The notes below the pieces were generated by a model. It saw only the letters and a list, made by a program, of their open reading frames with translations, ran no database searches and was not told where the DNA came from. Made by a program: the position numbers and the translations under genes. A DNA stretch of 64,000 nt from Chitinophagaceae bacterium (lineage in GTDB: Bacteria > Bacteroidota > Bacteroidia > Chitinophagales > UBA10324), in NCBI GenBank assembly GCA_016704325.1, contig JADJAG010000008.1:186001-250000 (forward strand), given 5' to 3'. Positions 9,652 through 18,976 of this stretch are shown here, piece by piece; the stretch's first letter is position 1; the number at the start of each line of letters is the position of its first letter.

Positions 9652-10131
9652 ATGAAGAAATTACTGATTATGCTAATCATCAGCTTTGCACCGGCTTTGG
9701 GCATTTCACAGGAACTTAAAATCGTCAGTTTTCCGGAATTGGAAAAACTTTTGGCAACTGATCCTGAAAAACCCAAGCTTATCAACTTCTGGGCTACCTG
9801 GTGTAAGCCCTGCGTGGAAGAACTCCCCTACTTTATTTCAGCAAAAGAAAAAAATGCATTACCTGATCTGCAATTCATTTATGTTTCCTTAGACTTTCTA
9901 TCACATACAAATAAGGTAAAGGAGATGATTCAGCGACTTGCCATGAGTGGACACTTGTTACAGCTGAATGCTCCCGGTGGAGAATGGATAGATACAATAG
10001 ATAAGAATTGGTCCGGTGCAATTCCATATACACTTTTAATATTGCCTGACGGCGAAAGACATGCGGCTTATGAACCATTTGAAAATGAAGCCGCACTTTT
10101 AAATTTCATCAACCAAAAAATTACTCACTAA
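9652..10131 (+). CDS. TlpA-like periplasmic thioredoxin-fold protein
   Basis: A 159-residue exported protein with a signal peptide (MKKLLIMLIISFAPALGISQ) and a thioredoxin fold. The active site is WATWCKPC (Cys51 and Cys54), with a downstream cis-Pro region (GAIPYTLLILPDG). TlpA/ResA-type proteins reduce periplasmic disulfides, often for cytochrome c maturation. Only 16 bp separate it from the next thioredoxin-like gene, so the two probably form one operon and may act as an electron relay (inference). Confidence 0.9.
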   Translation: MKKLLIMLIISFAPALGISQELKIVSFPELEKLLATDPEKPKLINFWATWCKPCVEELPYFISAKEKNALPDLQFIYVSLDFLSHTNKVKEMIQRLAMSGHLLQLNAPGGEWIDTIDKNWSGAIPYTLLILPDGERHAAYEPFENEAALLNFINQKITH

Positions 10132-10147
10132 AATCACTTAACAAACT

Positions 10148-10765
10148 ATGATCATTAAAAAATCAATGCAAGGATTTGCAATTGCTGTTGTTGCTATCTC
10201 ATTGTTTACTTCAGCCGCTACCAATGGTTACAAAATTGGTGATACGGTGAAAGACTTCAGCCTTAAAAATGTAGACAATAAAATGGTTTCTCTTAAAGAT
10301 GATGGTGGCAGCAAAGGTTGCATCGTTATTTTTACGTGCAATCATTGTCCCTATGCAAAGGCATATGAGCAACGGGTGATAGCACTCGACAATATGTTCA
10401 GGAGCAAAGGTTATCCGGTAATTGCAATCAATCCTAACGACCCGGTAAAAGTGCCGGATGATTCATTTGATAATATGCAAAGAGTGGCGAAAGAGAAAAA
10501 CTATCCATTCCCCTATATAATTGATGAAACGCAGGGTATTGCCCGCCAATTTGGTGCAGCGCGGACTCCGCAAGTATATGTGTTAACCAAAACTGAAAAA
10601 GGATATGACGTAGCCTATATTGGTGCGATAGATGATAACACAGAAGATGCCGGTAAAGTACAGCATAAGTATGTGGAAGAAGCGGTGAATGCATTACTGG
10701 AAGGAAAAGCGGTATCAACGCAGGAAACGAAAGCGGTGGGTTGCACGATAAAATGGAAGGTGTAA
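10148..10765 (+). CDS. Thioredoxin/peroxiredoxin-like family protein, exported
   Basis: A 205-residue protein with an N-terminal signal segment (GFAIAVVAISLFTSAA) and an AhpC/TSA-like fold (YKIGDTVKDFSLKNVDNKMVSL). The redox motif is FTCNHCPYAKAYE with Cys64 and Cys67, the wording of the PRX-like thioredoxin family common in Bacteroidota. The cis-Pro region reads GAARTPQVYVL. The reaction is unknown, and either disulfide exchange or peroxide reduction is possible. It is the second gene of a probable two-gene unit with the TlpA-like gene. Confidence 0.9.
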   Translation: MIIKKSMQGFAIAVVAISLFTSAATNGYKIGDTVKDFSLKNVDNKMVSLKDDGGSKGCIVIFTCNHCPYAKAYEQRVIALDNMFRSKGYPVIAINPNDPVKVPDDSFDNMQRVAKEKNYPFPYIIDETQGIARQFGAARTPQVYVLTKTEKGYDVAYIGAIDDNTEDAGKVQHKYVEEAVNALLEGKAVSTQETKAVGCTIKWKV

Positions 10766-10789
10766 TGAATGAGTATTGAGATTTGAGTA

Positions 10790-10817
10790 TTGAGTATTGA
10801 GAAATTTCAATACTCAA
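10790..10817. terminator. Hairpin from TTGAGTA repeats, possible terminator
   Basis: A 10-bp perfect stem TTGAGTATTG / CAATACTCAA with loop AGAAATTT, 25 bp after the stop of the peroxiredoxin-like gene. It has no T-run. The same TTGAGTA heptamer is the internal repeat of the MITE-like elements at 23.6 and 44.8 kb, so this may be a repeat relic that doubles as a terminator. Confidence 0.45.
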
Positions 10818-10970
10818 TATTCAGCAGTGAATTCAATCAATATTCAATTCAGGTACTTAAAGTCTCTTTGAAAACTTTGACTGCTATGATCTTTCACTTT
10901 TGTCGATTGAAAGTATCGTTAGACAAAGCTTTCAATAAGGTGTTTTGATTAATTGCTTTGGGTTGGGCGG

Positions 10971-11016
10971 TGGGGGGGGGGGGGGGGGGGGGGGGGGGGT
11001 GGGTGGGGGGGGGGGG
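10971..11016. repeat. Poly-G tract (28 G then interrupted G runs)
   Basis: A run of 28 G (10972-10999), then TGGGTGGGGGGGGGGGG. It is low complexity in otherwise AT-rich DNA and may be a sequencing or assembly artefact. Open frames across it (poly-Gly/poly-Pro) are not genes. Confidence 0.8.
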
Positions 11017-11024
11017 AGTTGTTG

Positions 11025-11158
11025 TGGGCCCTTCGGCTCGCTCAGGGAGCAAAATTTATGCCTTCGACTTCGCAAGGGTAGCCCTTGGCTGCTCGGGTAA
11101 AAAAATCCGGTCGCTGAGCGGAGCCGAAGCGCCGGATTTTTCAGGAAGAAGGGCATAA
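11025..11158. repeat. Dispersed intergenic repeat with nested inverted arms
   Basis: Contains CCCTTCGGCTCGCTCAGGG, CTTCGACTTCGCAAGGG and a hairpin AAATCCGG...CCGGATTT (about 11103-11140) enclosing TCGCTGAGCGGAGCCGAAGCG. A related phrase (CCTGAACGAAGCCGAAGGG) occurs near 28.37 kb. From memory it resembles short repeats scattered in Bacteroidota genomes; copy number cannot be judged from this window. Confidence 0.5.
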
Positions 11159-11261
11159 AAATGATAATGAGTTTCTTGATATGATTAACAACATGTTATT
11201 TTCTAAGTGGTCTGCAAAGCGCTAATCAATTTCAATAACTTCAAGTTTCATTGAGTGAAAC

Positions 11262-11299
11262 AAAAAAAACCGCCCCACAATTGTGAGACGGTTTTTTTA
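11262..11299. terminator. Bidirectional rho-independent terminator
   Basis: AAAAAACCGCCCCACAA on the left pairs with TTGTGAGACGGTTTTTTT on the right, giving a GC-containing stem flanked by an A-run and a T-run. It sits 20 bp beyond the stop codon of the minus-strand T9SS gene, so it terminates that gene. Confidence 0.8.
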
Positions 11300-11318
11300 T
11301 TTAAATCGGAAACAGAAC

Positions 11319-13232
11319 TTATTTCATCTTAATAAATTTCGTGGAGCCTGTTTGCACTCCGTCCGTTATGGTGATGAGATAGATTCCATCGGTGAGTTGC
11401 CTTGTTTCCATATCCAGTTGTTGATCTCCGGCTTCAAAATACCTGCTCAGATTTTCTACCACCCTGCCATTGATATCCAGGATCTTTATGGAGTAGTTGC
11501 CTGCTTCCAATGAGGTGAAGAGTAATTTGATGCTGGCATTGTTGGTTACCGGATTTGGGAACACGCCGATCTCATACTCACCCAATTCAAGGCTTTCTTC
11601 CACACCATCAGCAAGTTTTGTAGGAGAGAAACAGAGTGTATGCGGATTCACTTTTTTCTTCATCACCAGTACATGCTGAATGAAGTTATCACAAACCTGC
11701 TCGGTACAAAACTGTATAGGATTTGACTTTACGGTATCCATGATCAGTTTCAACGTATCGGAATGACAGGTAGCCGCATTCACTCTTCCCAAACCATCGG
11801 TTTTGATTACATGACCATCAGTAAGGGTACCAAGACCGTATGGATCAAATGCATTGGTGCTGAGGAAGTAGCCGGTTGTCGGATATCCTGAATTTACAGA
11901 GACCACACTTTCTGTACGAGGGAAATTAGGCGTGGTGAGCGGGTAATGATGTGAATTGATTAAGGTACCATTGGTAATATCCATTTCAAGAAGGTACGTA
12001 TCAGAGAAAATACCATTATTCGGATCATCCACTCCTCCGGTGATTACCACATTTTGTGGAACCATCCTTGCCTGGTAAATACCTTGTCCATAGGTAAGCG
12101 GAGCCGGAGGAAGTGTACTTCCGGGCGTACCAAAACGGTGTGCATTTACAAAGGCTCCTGTATTTACATCAACACGTGACAGAAAACCCAGACTACCTGG
12201 AGTTGCTCCAATGCCTACGGCATTCGACAATCCGGTTATTACGAAGTTATCTACTGTTGCTGCTGCACCCACCGCTTCATCTTCTACCATTATATCCCAT
12301 CCCTGGTCGTTGGATCCGACACCTGTTGAGCTAATTAATGGATAATCCATTTTCCACATCATCAAACCATCATACTTCACACGCATCACAAAATGGGTGG
12401 AACCAATTACACCAGGCGTATTTTTCTCTCCGGTAATAGTAATTCCGATGGGGTCGTTAGGTGTTCCATTAACAAATTCACGATAGACGCAAGACTGACG
12501 CGGTATAAAATTACACAGCGGCTGAAATGTTACCGGATTGTAAAAATACCTCCACAATAGCACACCGTTGATATCAACTCTTGTGATTGCGGGAAATGTA
12601 AGTCCGGTAGCAGGATTTGTTACGGACGATACCATCATCATATCACCATTCGGGCATGATTCTGCCGAAACACCTACTTCATCATAAATGGCACCGGCAG
12701 CGAATATGTTGGTGCGCACCCAGAGGATATTTCCATTGTTACCCAGCTTAAGCATAAAAGGCCTGCGAACACCGAATGCAGCATCTTTGTAGTAGCCGGT
12801 TACATAAAAATAGTTTTTCGACTTTGGTATTGCTACTGAATTAACGTTAGGTGCAAAAACAGGACATGCCAGCAGATTACATGGCAAAGGACCGCTGATC
12901 GACGGCGTAAGGGTTCCATAACCTGCCTGGATATCGGTAGCAGTATAAGAAGTGCCGGGATTGGCACCGTCATAGTACTTACGATCCCAGGTATTGGCAC
13001 CGGTTGCACCATTGTAACGTGATAACAGGATATGCTCGGTGCCTGCAGCCGGACCAAAGCTATTGGTATTTCCGGCTACCCAATAATCGTTGGCTACAGC
13101 AACACCGGCAACATAATTATCATCGCCACCGGGCATGTAGGTGTTTTGAAAAGTTTGGGCATGCAGTCCAAAATTGGTGATGACTGATAAAAGCAAGATC
13201 AGCAACACTTGGGAAGTAATTAGCTTTTTCAT
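11319..13232 (-). CDS. Large T9SS-exported protein with beta-propeller-like body
   Basis: About 637 residues. The start at 13232 is preferred over an upstream in-frame ATG at 13304 because it begins directly with the signal peptide (MKKLITSQVLLILLLSVITNFGLHAQ). The body has repeated strands that read like narrative propeller repeats (LLSRYNGATGANTWDRKYYDG, GNILWVRTNIFA). No catalytic motif is visible. The C-terminus (VFPNPVTNNASIKLLFTS...GIYLITITDGVQTGSTKFIKMK) is a T9SS type A sorting domain. Role unknown. A strong terminator follows the gene, and a second T9SS gene lies upstream on the same strand. Confidence 0.82.
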   Translation of the reverse strand: MKKLITSQVLLILLLSVITNFGLHAQTFQNTYMPGGDDNYVAGVAVANDYWVAGNTNSFGPAAGTEHILLSRYNGATGANTWDRKYYDGANPGTSYTATDIQAGYGTLTPSISGPLPCNLLACPVFAPNVNSVAIPKSKNYFYVTGYYKDAAFGVRRPFMLKLGNNGNILWVRTNIFAAGAIYDEVGVSAESCPNGDMMMVSSVTNPATGLTFPAITRVDINGVLLWRYFYNPVTFQPLCNFIPRQSCVYREFVNGTPNDPIGITITGEKNTPGVIGSTHFVMRVKYDGLMMWKMDYPLISSTGVGSNDQGWDIMVEDEAVGAAATVDNFVITGLSNAVGIGATPGSLGFLSRVDVNTGAFVNAHRFGTPGSTLPPAPLTYGQGIYQARMVPQNVVITGGVDDPNNGIFSDTYLLEMDITNGTLINSHHYPLTTPNFPRTESVVSVNSGYPTTGYFLSTNAFDPYGLGTLTDGHVIKTDGLGRVNAATCHSDTLKLIMDTVKSNPIQFCTEQVCDNFIQHVLVMKKKVNPHTLCFSPTKLADGVEESLELGEYEIGVFPNPVTNNASIKLLFTSLEAGNYSIKILDINGRVVENLSRYFEAGDQQLDMETRQLTDGIYLITITDGVQTGSTKFIKMK

Positions 13233-13377
13233 AATTGCATTTGTTTGAAATGAGTGCTTACTCTTTTTCCGGCTTTTCAGCGTCCGCCGTTTTTGATGAA
13301 CCAAAAGTAGCTTCGCGCCATACCTGTTAGCAATTACAATATCTGTCCACTGTAGGCTGATGCATGGGCATAAAACA

Positions 13378-13405
13378 GCAATGCCTCCGATATTGAAGGC
13401 ATTGC
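13378..13405 (-). terminator. Stem-loop downstream of minus-strand T9SS gene
   Basis: A 9-bp perfect stem GCAATGCCT / AGGCATTGC, 18 bp beyond the stop of the 13424-14431 gene. On the minus strand it is followed by TGTTTTATG, a weak T-rich tail. Confidence 0.6.
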
Positions 13406-13423
13406 ATAAATAGTGTTTCCTTT

Positions 13424-14431
13424 TCAGAACCTGGAAAGCATCGACCTGATGACCTGGCCGTTCACCCTTACTTCCACTATGTATATGCCCGTTGTTAAAT
13501 CAGAAACGTTGAAATCAATTTCCTGCTGCCCTTCTTCCAGCATTTCTGACATTATCACATCTTTAACACGTTGGCCCATTGTATTATACAATACCACACT
13601 TACATTGGCTGCCTGTACAAGATCCAATTCAATGGTGCATTTACCTGAAGCAGGATTCGGATACAGTCCAAACGATCCACCGTCCGGCATTTCACCTATT
13701 ACCCTGCAACCAAGGTCGGGGCCTGTATAGTTAAAGCAAATGGTGTCCTGTACATAATGAATGCTGCCATCGGAACAGGTAACCTGGAAGTTAAAGACAT
13801 AACAAGAGTCGCATACCAACGTATCGATGCTCTTCATCTGCCAGTTTCCGGTAGCTGTTTTGCGCAGGAGAATATCAATCGGAGCATCAATGGCAGTAAC
13901 GGTGGAAGGTGAAATACCGGGGCCACCGGCGCCACATTTATCCTTGGCGTAGCTGGTCAGTTTTTTCAGTTTGGTCCATTTATTTACTACCAGTTTGCAG
14001 GTATCATCATCACAAGATGCGATGGCAATATCCAGGTTATCGGTAATGATATCCAGGGAAAGAACAAAAGCAAACGTAAACTGGTCAGGGCAGTCGGGAC
14101 CGAAAATGCTGAGTTTTACTGTAGAAACAAGGGTCGGCAAGGGTGGTATTTTAACACCCAGGTATCCACCATTCATTTTCAAAACATTGGCTTCTGTAAC
14201 AGGAATAGAAAAAAAACAAGCCGGAAGGCCAACACACATTACCTGTACCTTATAATCAATCGTGGGTGTGGTAGAAGAAGGTTTCCAGTATACATAATAA
14301 TTTCCTACGGTATCGTACAAAACTACCTGTTTCAGAGGCGGAATACAGGGCTGGGCAAAACTACTTTTCAGTGTTACTACCATCAAGGCAGCGAACATTA
14401 TGAGTATTAAACTAAAATTCCTAAGGATCAT
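13424..14431 (-). CDS. T9SS-exported protein of unknown function
   Basis: A 335-residue protein with a signal peptide (MILRNFSLILIMFAALMVVTLKSSFAQ) and several cysteines in a beta-rich central part (CDDDTCKLVVNKW, DTLVCDSCYVFNFQVTCSDGS), suggesting disulfides. It ends in a T9SS sorting domain (LYPNPASGKCTIELDL...GIYIVEVRVNGQVIRSMLSRF). No enzyme motif is recognised. It lies upstream of, and on the same strand as, the larger T9SS gene at 11319, but a terminator-like hairpin separates them. Confidence 0.8.
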   Translation of the reverse strand: MILRNFSLILIMFAALMVVTLKSSFAQPCIPPLKQVVLYDTVGNYYVYWKPSSTTPTIDYKVQVMCVGLPACFFSIPVTEANVLKMNGGYLGVKIPPLPTLVSTVKLSIFGPDCPDQFTFAFVLSLDIITDNLDIAIASCDDDTCKLVVNKWTKLKKLTSYAKDKCGAGGPGISPSTVTAIDAPIDILLRKTATGNWQMKSIDTLVCDSCYVFNFQVTCSDGSIHYVQDTICFNYTGPDLGCRVIGEMPDGGSFGLYPNPASGKCTIELDLVQAANVSVVLYNTMGQRVKDVIMSEMLEEGQQEIDFNVSDLTTGIYIVEVRVNGQVIRSMLSRF

Positions 14432-14592
14432 TGTAGTAGTGTTTAATGCTTGAATATTTCTCTAAATTTCGCAAATTGCCGCATATATAGCAATTGAAGT
14501 AACAAATATTTCATTACATTTTTTTTGAAGTGTACCCAAAAACGAAGACTTTTAGCTGTCAGCATTTCCTTTTCAACTGCGGATGAACCCTT

Positions 14593-15996
14593 GTGCATGA
14601 AACTAAGCTCATTAAGACACTCAGAACCCTTAACCGCAAGGAATTAGGTGAGTTGTTACGGTTCAGCCAATCAGGACTGGTAACAATTACCGATAAAGGG
14701 CAGGAATTACTGGAACTGATACACTCCTGTTCACCGGCATTTACGTCGCCCCGGTTAAAGAAGGAGCAACTTTTTACAAAACTTTTCAAAGGTGATCCCT
14801 ATAACGATACAAAGTTGCGACTGCTTCAAAGTGATTTGCTAAAACTGGCAAATCAGTATATCAGTACGAAGATGCTGCTAGCATCATCTTATGAAGCGGA
14901 AATGCTGCAACTCGAACATTTTATTAAGGCGGAAAACAATGATTATACTTTACGGCGTATAGATGAATTTACCCGAAAGGTGGACGCTATTCCTTATCAA
15001 AACGAGAACTATTTCTACCTCCGCTTCCGTGTAGAGCAAATGAAGAGTAACTATTTTGCCAAGCGGTCAAAAGATTATGCGCTGGATGCACTCTTCAAAA
15101 ATCTCGAAGCGTTCTATTTTTTGAATAAGCTGAAACTATTCTGTGTACGTATCAGCAATAACCTAATCTACAGAAACGAACCGGATCATTCCTTTCTGGA
15201 AGAAATCCGTCAAAGCCTGGAAAATCAAGCTTTCCCTGATAACCAGATCATATTGGGATACAGCTACAGCATATTATTGCTTACAGGGGAAGACACAGAG
15301 CTCCAGTTTCGCCGGCTCTTTGAATTGCTGCAACAGTTTGAAAAACAACTGGGGCCTCATGAAGTGAATACTTTTAATAAGATATTGGAGAATCACTGCA
15401 TACGGCAGATCAATACAGGCAATGAAGAATATTATGAAATGCTTTTTATGTTGCTGGAACGCAGGTTGCTGAAAGCGCATGAAATTGCTTCAGGAGAAGT
15501 GAAAACTTTCATCACACTTTGTATCCGAATGGGCAAAGACATGCTGGCGCAAAAATTCCTGAAGGATAAAAAACAAAGTATCGTACCCGCAGAGATCAGG
15601 GAAGATGCATACAATTACTCGATGGCGCTGCTGCATTTCTACCGGCAGCAATATGATCAGGTGCTTACTTTATTACAACAGGTAGAATACCTGAATATCT
15701 TCTATAAAATTGACAGCAAAAAATTACTGATCGAAACGTTTTATGAGTTGAAAGAATGGGACTCCCTGGATTCTGCAATGAATGCATTCAGGGTATTTAT
15801 CCACCGCAATGCAGAGACTTCTGATGTGCATAAACAGAACAATCAGAATTTCATCAACTTCCTGTATAAACTCATGAACTCAAAGTCAAATGAGCAAAAA
15901 CGCCTGCAGCAGTTGTTGCTTCAGCTAAAGAAAAGCAGGCACCTGGCAGAACGAAAGTGGTTGATTGAAAAAGTGGAAGAAAGAATAAAAAGTTGA
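14593..15996 (+). CDS. Conserved helical protein of unknown function
   Basis: A 467-residue cytosolic, almost entirely alpha-helical protein without signal peptide or membrane segment (for example KLIKTLRTLNRKELGELLRF and KRLQQLLLQLKKSRHLAERKW). The start is a GTG at 14593: an in-frame stop lies 3 codons upstream and the next ATG would remove a large conserved-looking part. The helix-turn-helix pattern resembles TPR/HEAT-like solenoids, but no canonical TPR is clear. I do not recognise a named family. The NAD(P)-binding protein gene follows 54 bp later, possibly in the same unit. Confidence 0.75.
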   Translation: MHETKLIKTLRTLNRKELGELLRFSQSGLVTITDKGQELLELIHSCSPAFTSPRLKKEQLFTKLFKGDPYNDTKLRLLQSDLLKLANQYISTKMLLASSYEAEMLQLEHFIKAENNDYTLRRIDEFTRKVDAIPYQNENYFYLRFRVEQMKSNYFAKRSKDYALDALFKNLEAFYFLNKLKLFCVRISNNLIYRNEPDHSFLEEIRQSLENQAFPDNQIILGYSYSILLLTGEDTELQFRRLFELLQQFEKQLGPHEVNTFNKILENHCIRQINTGNEEYYEMLFMLLERRLLKAHEIASGEVKTFITLCIRMGKDMLAQKFLKDKKQSIVPAEIREDAYNYSMALLHFYRQQYDQVLTLLQQVEYLNIFYKIDSKKLLIETFYELKEWDSLDSAMNAFRVFIHRNAETSDVHKQNNQNFINFLYKLMNSKSNEQKRLQQLLLQLKKSRHLAERKWLIEKVEERIKS

Positions 15997-16050
15997 TTCC
16001 AGCATTCAGATTACAAAATCAAATACCCTATTCTGATAAACGAAAAAAAA

Positions 16051-16698
16051 ATGAAGCAAGCACTAATTTTTGGCAGCACAGGCCTTATCGGAAATGAAGT
16101 ATTGCAGTTACTTCTGCAAGATTCCGCTTATCACATCAGCACGTTCACCCGGCAGGCTGCGCAATCATCAAATAAGGTTACCAACCATGTAATCAACTTT
16201 AACAGGCCGGAAGAATCAGCCAAACTAATTTCAGGAGATGTACTTTTCTGTTGCTTAGGAACAACCATAAAGAAAGCGGGTTCACAGGCATCATTCCGCG
16301 ACATTGATTATGAACTGGTTTTGAAGATTGCCCGTATTGCTGTGCTTAACGGTGTTGCAAGAATGATTGTGATCTCCTCTGTGGGTGCCGATGCTAACTC
16401 CGGAAATTTTTATCTGAAAACCAAAGGTGAAATGGAACGTGACCTGCAGTTACTTCCATTCCAACGAATAAAAATACTTCGCCCTTCCATTTTAACAGGA
16501 CAACGAAAAGAATTTCGTTTGGGTGAAAAAGTGGGTATTGGATTCGCCACCTTATTTGCTCCATTAATGATCGGCAACCTAAGGAAGTACAGGCCCATTA
16601 AAGCAGAAACGGTGGCACGGGCAATGATAGCACTTGCATCAGATGACAGCCCGCAAATTGTATATGAATCAGATGCCTTGCAACTTGCAGGCAAATAA
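16051..16698 (+). CDS. NAD(P)H-binding oxidoreductase, atypical SDR
   Basis: A 215-residue Rossmann protein. The N-terminal dinucleotide loop GSTGLIG (about 8-14) is followed by CCLGTTIKKAGSQASFRDIDYELV and VISSVGADANS, the wording of the HTATIP2/TIP30-like (SDR a5) group. The catalytic Tyr/Lys pair would be Y...K in FYLKTKGEMERDL. The segment LRPSILTGQRKEFRLGEKVG is also typical. The substrate is unknown. It is cytosolic and converges on the minus-strand LytTR regulator gene. Confidence 0.88.
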   Translation: MKQALIFGSTGLIGNEVLQLLLQDSAYHISTFTRQAAQSSNKVTNHVINFNRPEESAKLISGDVLFCCLGTTIKKAGSQASFRDIDYELVLKIARIAVLNGVARMIVISSVGADANSGNFYLKTKGEMERDLQLLPFQRIKILRPSILTGQRKEFRLGEKVGIGFATLFAPLMIGNLRKYRPIKAETVARAMIALASDDSPQIVYESDALQLAGK

Positions 16699-16740
16699 AC
16701 TCCTTGACAAACACATGGTGTCCGACCTGCTTATTGTGGC

Positions 16741-17439
16741 TCAGTTATTCATCTTAAATACCATCTTCAGCAGAAACTCTTTGTAATTGGCACCAATAGG
16801 AATTTCCTTGCCATTGATTTCAATAAAATTACCAACGATGGAATTTACAGCGCCGATAGATACGATGTAAGATTTGTGTACGCGCACAAATTTGTTCCTG
16901 GGAAGCAGGTCCTCAATCTTCTTCATCGTTTGATGCACCACCAGGGGACGTTCCTTTACGAATATTTTCAGGTAGTCCTTCATGCCTTCAATATAAATGA
17001 TGTCGCTGTAATTCACTTTCACGAGTTTGCTGTCCACTTTTACAAACATATACTCCGTACTACCCTCTCCGCTAATCGCGGACTTTCGAAGTTCAATCAC
17101 TTTATTCACGGCCTTCAGGAAGCGTTCAAAGGAAATCGGCTTCAAAAGATAATCGGCCACATCCAGTTCAAAACCTTCCAAAGCATGATTGGGATACGCT
17201 GTGGTAAGAATCACAGATGGCGGATTCTTTAATGATTTCAGGAAGGAAAGTCCGTCTATTACCGGCATCTGTATATCCAGGAAAAGAAGGTCTATCCTTT
17301 CATTGTGCAATGACTCAAATGCATCGAGTGCATTACTGCATTTCTTGATCAGGTTCAGTTCACCCGACAGGCGCTGTATATAATTCTCCAGCACTTCCTG
17401 TGCAAGGGGCTCATCATCTACTATGATACATTTCAGCAT
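16741..17439 (-). CDS. LytTR-family response regulator
   Basis: A 232-residue protein with an N-terminal CheY-like receiver. Acidic residues are at IIVDDEP and the phospho-acceptor is Asp55 in LFLDIQMPVIDG, with a conserved T/A and K in TTAYPNHALEGFELDVADYLLKPI. The C-terminal LytTR DNA-binding domain runs from about residue 130 (EYMFVKVDSKLVKVNYSDI, then FVRVHKSYIVSI). The partner is the histidine kinase gene 2 bp upstream on the same strand. LytTR regulators typically bind paired direct repeats near target promoters; the targets are not evident. Confidence 0.94.
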   Translation of the reverse strand: MLKCIIVDDEPLAQEVLENYIQRLSGELNLIKKCSNALDAFESLHNERIDLLFLDIQMPVIDGLSFLKSLKNPPSVILTTAYPNHALEGFELDVADYLLKPISFERFLKAVNKVIELRKSAISGEGSTEYMFVKVDSKLVKVNYSDIIYIEGMKDYLKIFVKERPLVVHQTMKKIEDLLPRNKFVRVHKSYIVSIGAVNSIVGNFIEINGKEIPIGANYKEFLLKMVFKMNN

Positions 17440-17441
17440 GG

Positions 17442-18512
17442 TTACAAAAGATTTAGTTGAAGTGTTACTAAAAACCGGTCATTATAAGGTGCAATCTCCA
17501 GGGTATGCTTGCCTGGATAGATCAACTCGAGTCGTTTTCTCACATTCTCCAAACCGATGCCTCCTTTTTCCTTTAGCATAGCTCCATTGACCGGAATACT
17601 ATTTTCTACAGAAAGGCTTAGGGCATCCTCCTTCACATCCAGTTTAATCGTGACATAGCTGTTTTCCATCTGTGCATTGATTCCATGCTTAAAACTGTTC
17701 TCTACCACCGGAATCAGCAATAACGGTTCAATCCATTTGTCTTCCATATCACCATGCAAAGCATAATTAATGGATACATGATTGCCATGCCTGATGCGTT
17801 CAAGTTCCACATAATTACTTACAAACTCCACTTCTCTTTCTAAGGCCACTGCACCGGAATTGCATTCATATAAAACATACCGCATCATATCGCTGAGGCG
17901 TAGCACCATATCTGCCGTCTTATCTGATTTGCGCAGGGCCAGCGAGTAGATATTGTTGAGTGTATTAAAAAGGAAGTGCGGATTGATCTGCGCTTTCAAT
18001 GCATTCAATTCCAGCGTGAGGTTATCACGTTGCAACTTCAGCAAGCGTGTCTGCGTTGACCTTACCTGTCCTGCATACTTTATGGAATACGTAATAACCA
18101 GTGTAAAGAATCCTTCAATAATATCATACTGGGAATTAAGCTGGCTGATGTAATCGATGAGACCGGCATTGGATATGGATGCAGGAATCAGGTTGAGTAA
18201 GTTATAGTTTACATAGGAATAAGCAAACACCAAAGCAATGGTACAAACTGCATAGATCACATACCTTCCTTTGTTGAGCAGTTGGGGTACCAGGAAGTAC
18301 AAGTGAAAATACATCATGGGAATTTGTGTAGCTGCATAGACAAGCATAAACAACAACTCCCCCGGCCCCCAGCCATAAAGCGAAACGATATCATAAAAGG
18401 TACGGAAGAGCCAGAAGAGCCAGAAGCCCACATGCATAAGCACCCGCGAAAACTGCGGCTGTTGCACCTTATCCTTCCATTGCCCTAAAAGATGCTGTGT
18501 TGTTGTTTCCAT
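17442..18512 (-). CDS. LytS-type sensor histidine kinase
   Basis: A 356-residue inner-membrane kinase. About four hydrophobic segments lie in residues 24-150 (MHVGFWLFWLF, LLFMLVYAATQIPMMYF, YVIYAVCTIALVFAYSYV, FFTLVITYSI), then a short coiled coil (LLKLQRDNLTLELNALKAQ). The His_kinase (PF06580-type) box follows, with His179 in NPHFLFNTLNNIYSL. The ATP-binding domain has a PVVENSFKHGI N-box and GGIGLENVRKRLELIYP. There is no large sensor domain, so the signal is probably sensed in the membrane. It is cotranscribed with the LytTR regulator. Confidence 0.94.
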   Translation of the reverse strand: METTTQHLLGQWKDKVQQPQFSRVLMHVGFWLFWLFRTFYDIVSLYGWGPGELLFMLVYAATQIPMMYFHLYFLVPQLLNKGRYVIYAVCTIALVFAYSYVNYNLLNLIPASISNAGLIDYISQLNSQYDIIEGFFTLVITYSIKYAGQVRSTQTRLLKLQRDNLTLELNALKAQINPHFLFNTLNNIYSLALRKSDKTADMVLRLSDMMRYVLYECNSGAVALEREVEFVSNYVELERIRHGNHVSINYALHGDMEDKWIEPLLLIPVVENSFKHGINAQMENSYVTIKLDVKEDALSLSVENSIPVNGAMLKEKGGIGLENVRKRLELIYPGKHTLEIAPYNDRFLVTLQLNLL

Positions 18513-18582
18513 TTGATACTGTAAGGTAACCTCGCGGCGGAGTATGCAATAAATTTATAGACAAAATCTTTCAATCCATCGA

Positions 18583-18727
18583 CAAAAATAAAACGGCACA
18601 CGGATGACACGGATATGACTGACAACCACAGATTAATACAGTGTTCATTCAAAAGAGCCTTTACAAATGATCAAATAAAAGTCCGCAAAAATCCGTTTGA
18701 TCAGTGTTGTCCGTGTTCTATTTTACT
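18583..18727. repeat. Imperfect inverted repeat of the ACACGGATGACACGGAT type
   Basis: The left arm (GGCACACGGATGACACGGAT) and right arm (AATCCGTTTGATCAGTGTTG then TCCGTGTTCTATTTTA) are approximate reverse complements about 80 bp apart. It is followed by two direct copies of CATTGGTCTAAT (about 18737 and 18762). No gene is visible in this 464-bp gap. Confidence 0.5.
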
Positions 18728-18976
18728 GGTCAGCGGCTGCTTCATTGGTCTAATCAAATGATGCATTGGTCTAATTAATTTCTCTCGCTGCGGCCATCAA
18801 CCTTTCTTTGATGCTGCCTTTACAATTGTAACATCATTTTTTACAGTTGCAGCGGCAATAAAATTCTCATGGTTGGTTTGGTAAACTACTTGGCCTGCGG
18901 CAATGTCCCGCAAGCCGCATGGCTGAGTAGTTTGAGTTTTCAGCAAACCATTTATCTTACCGTAAACTTACAATGT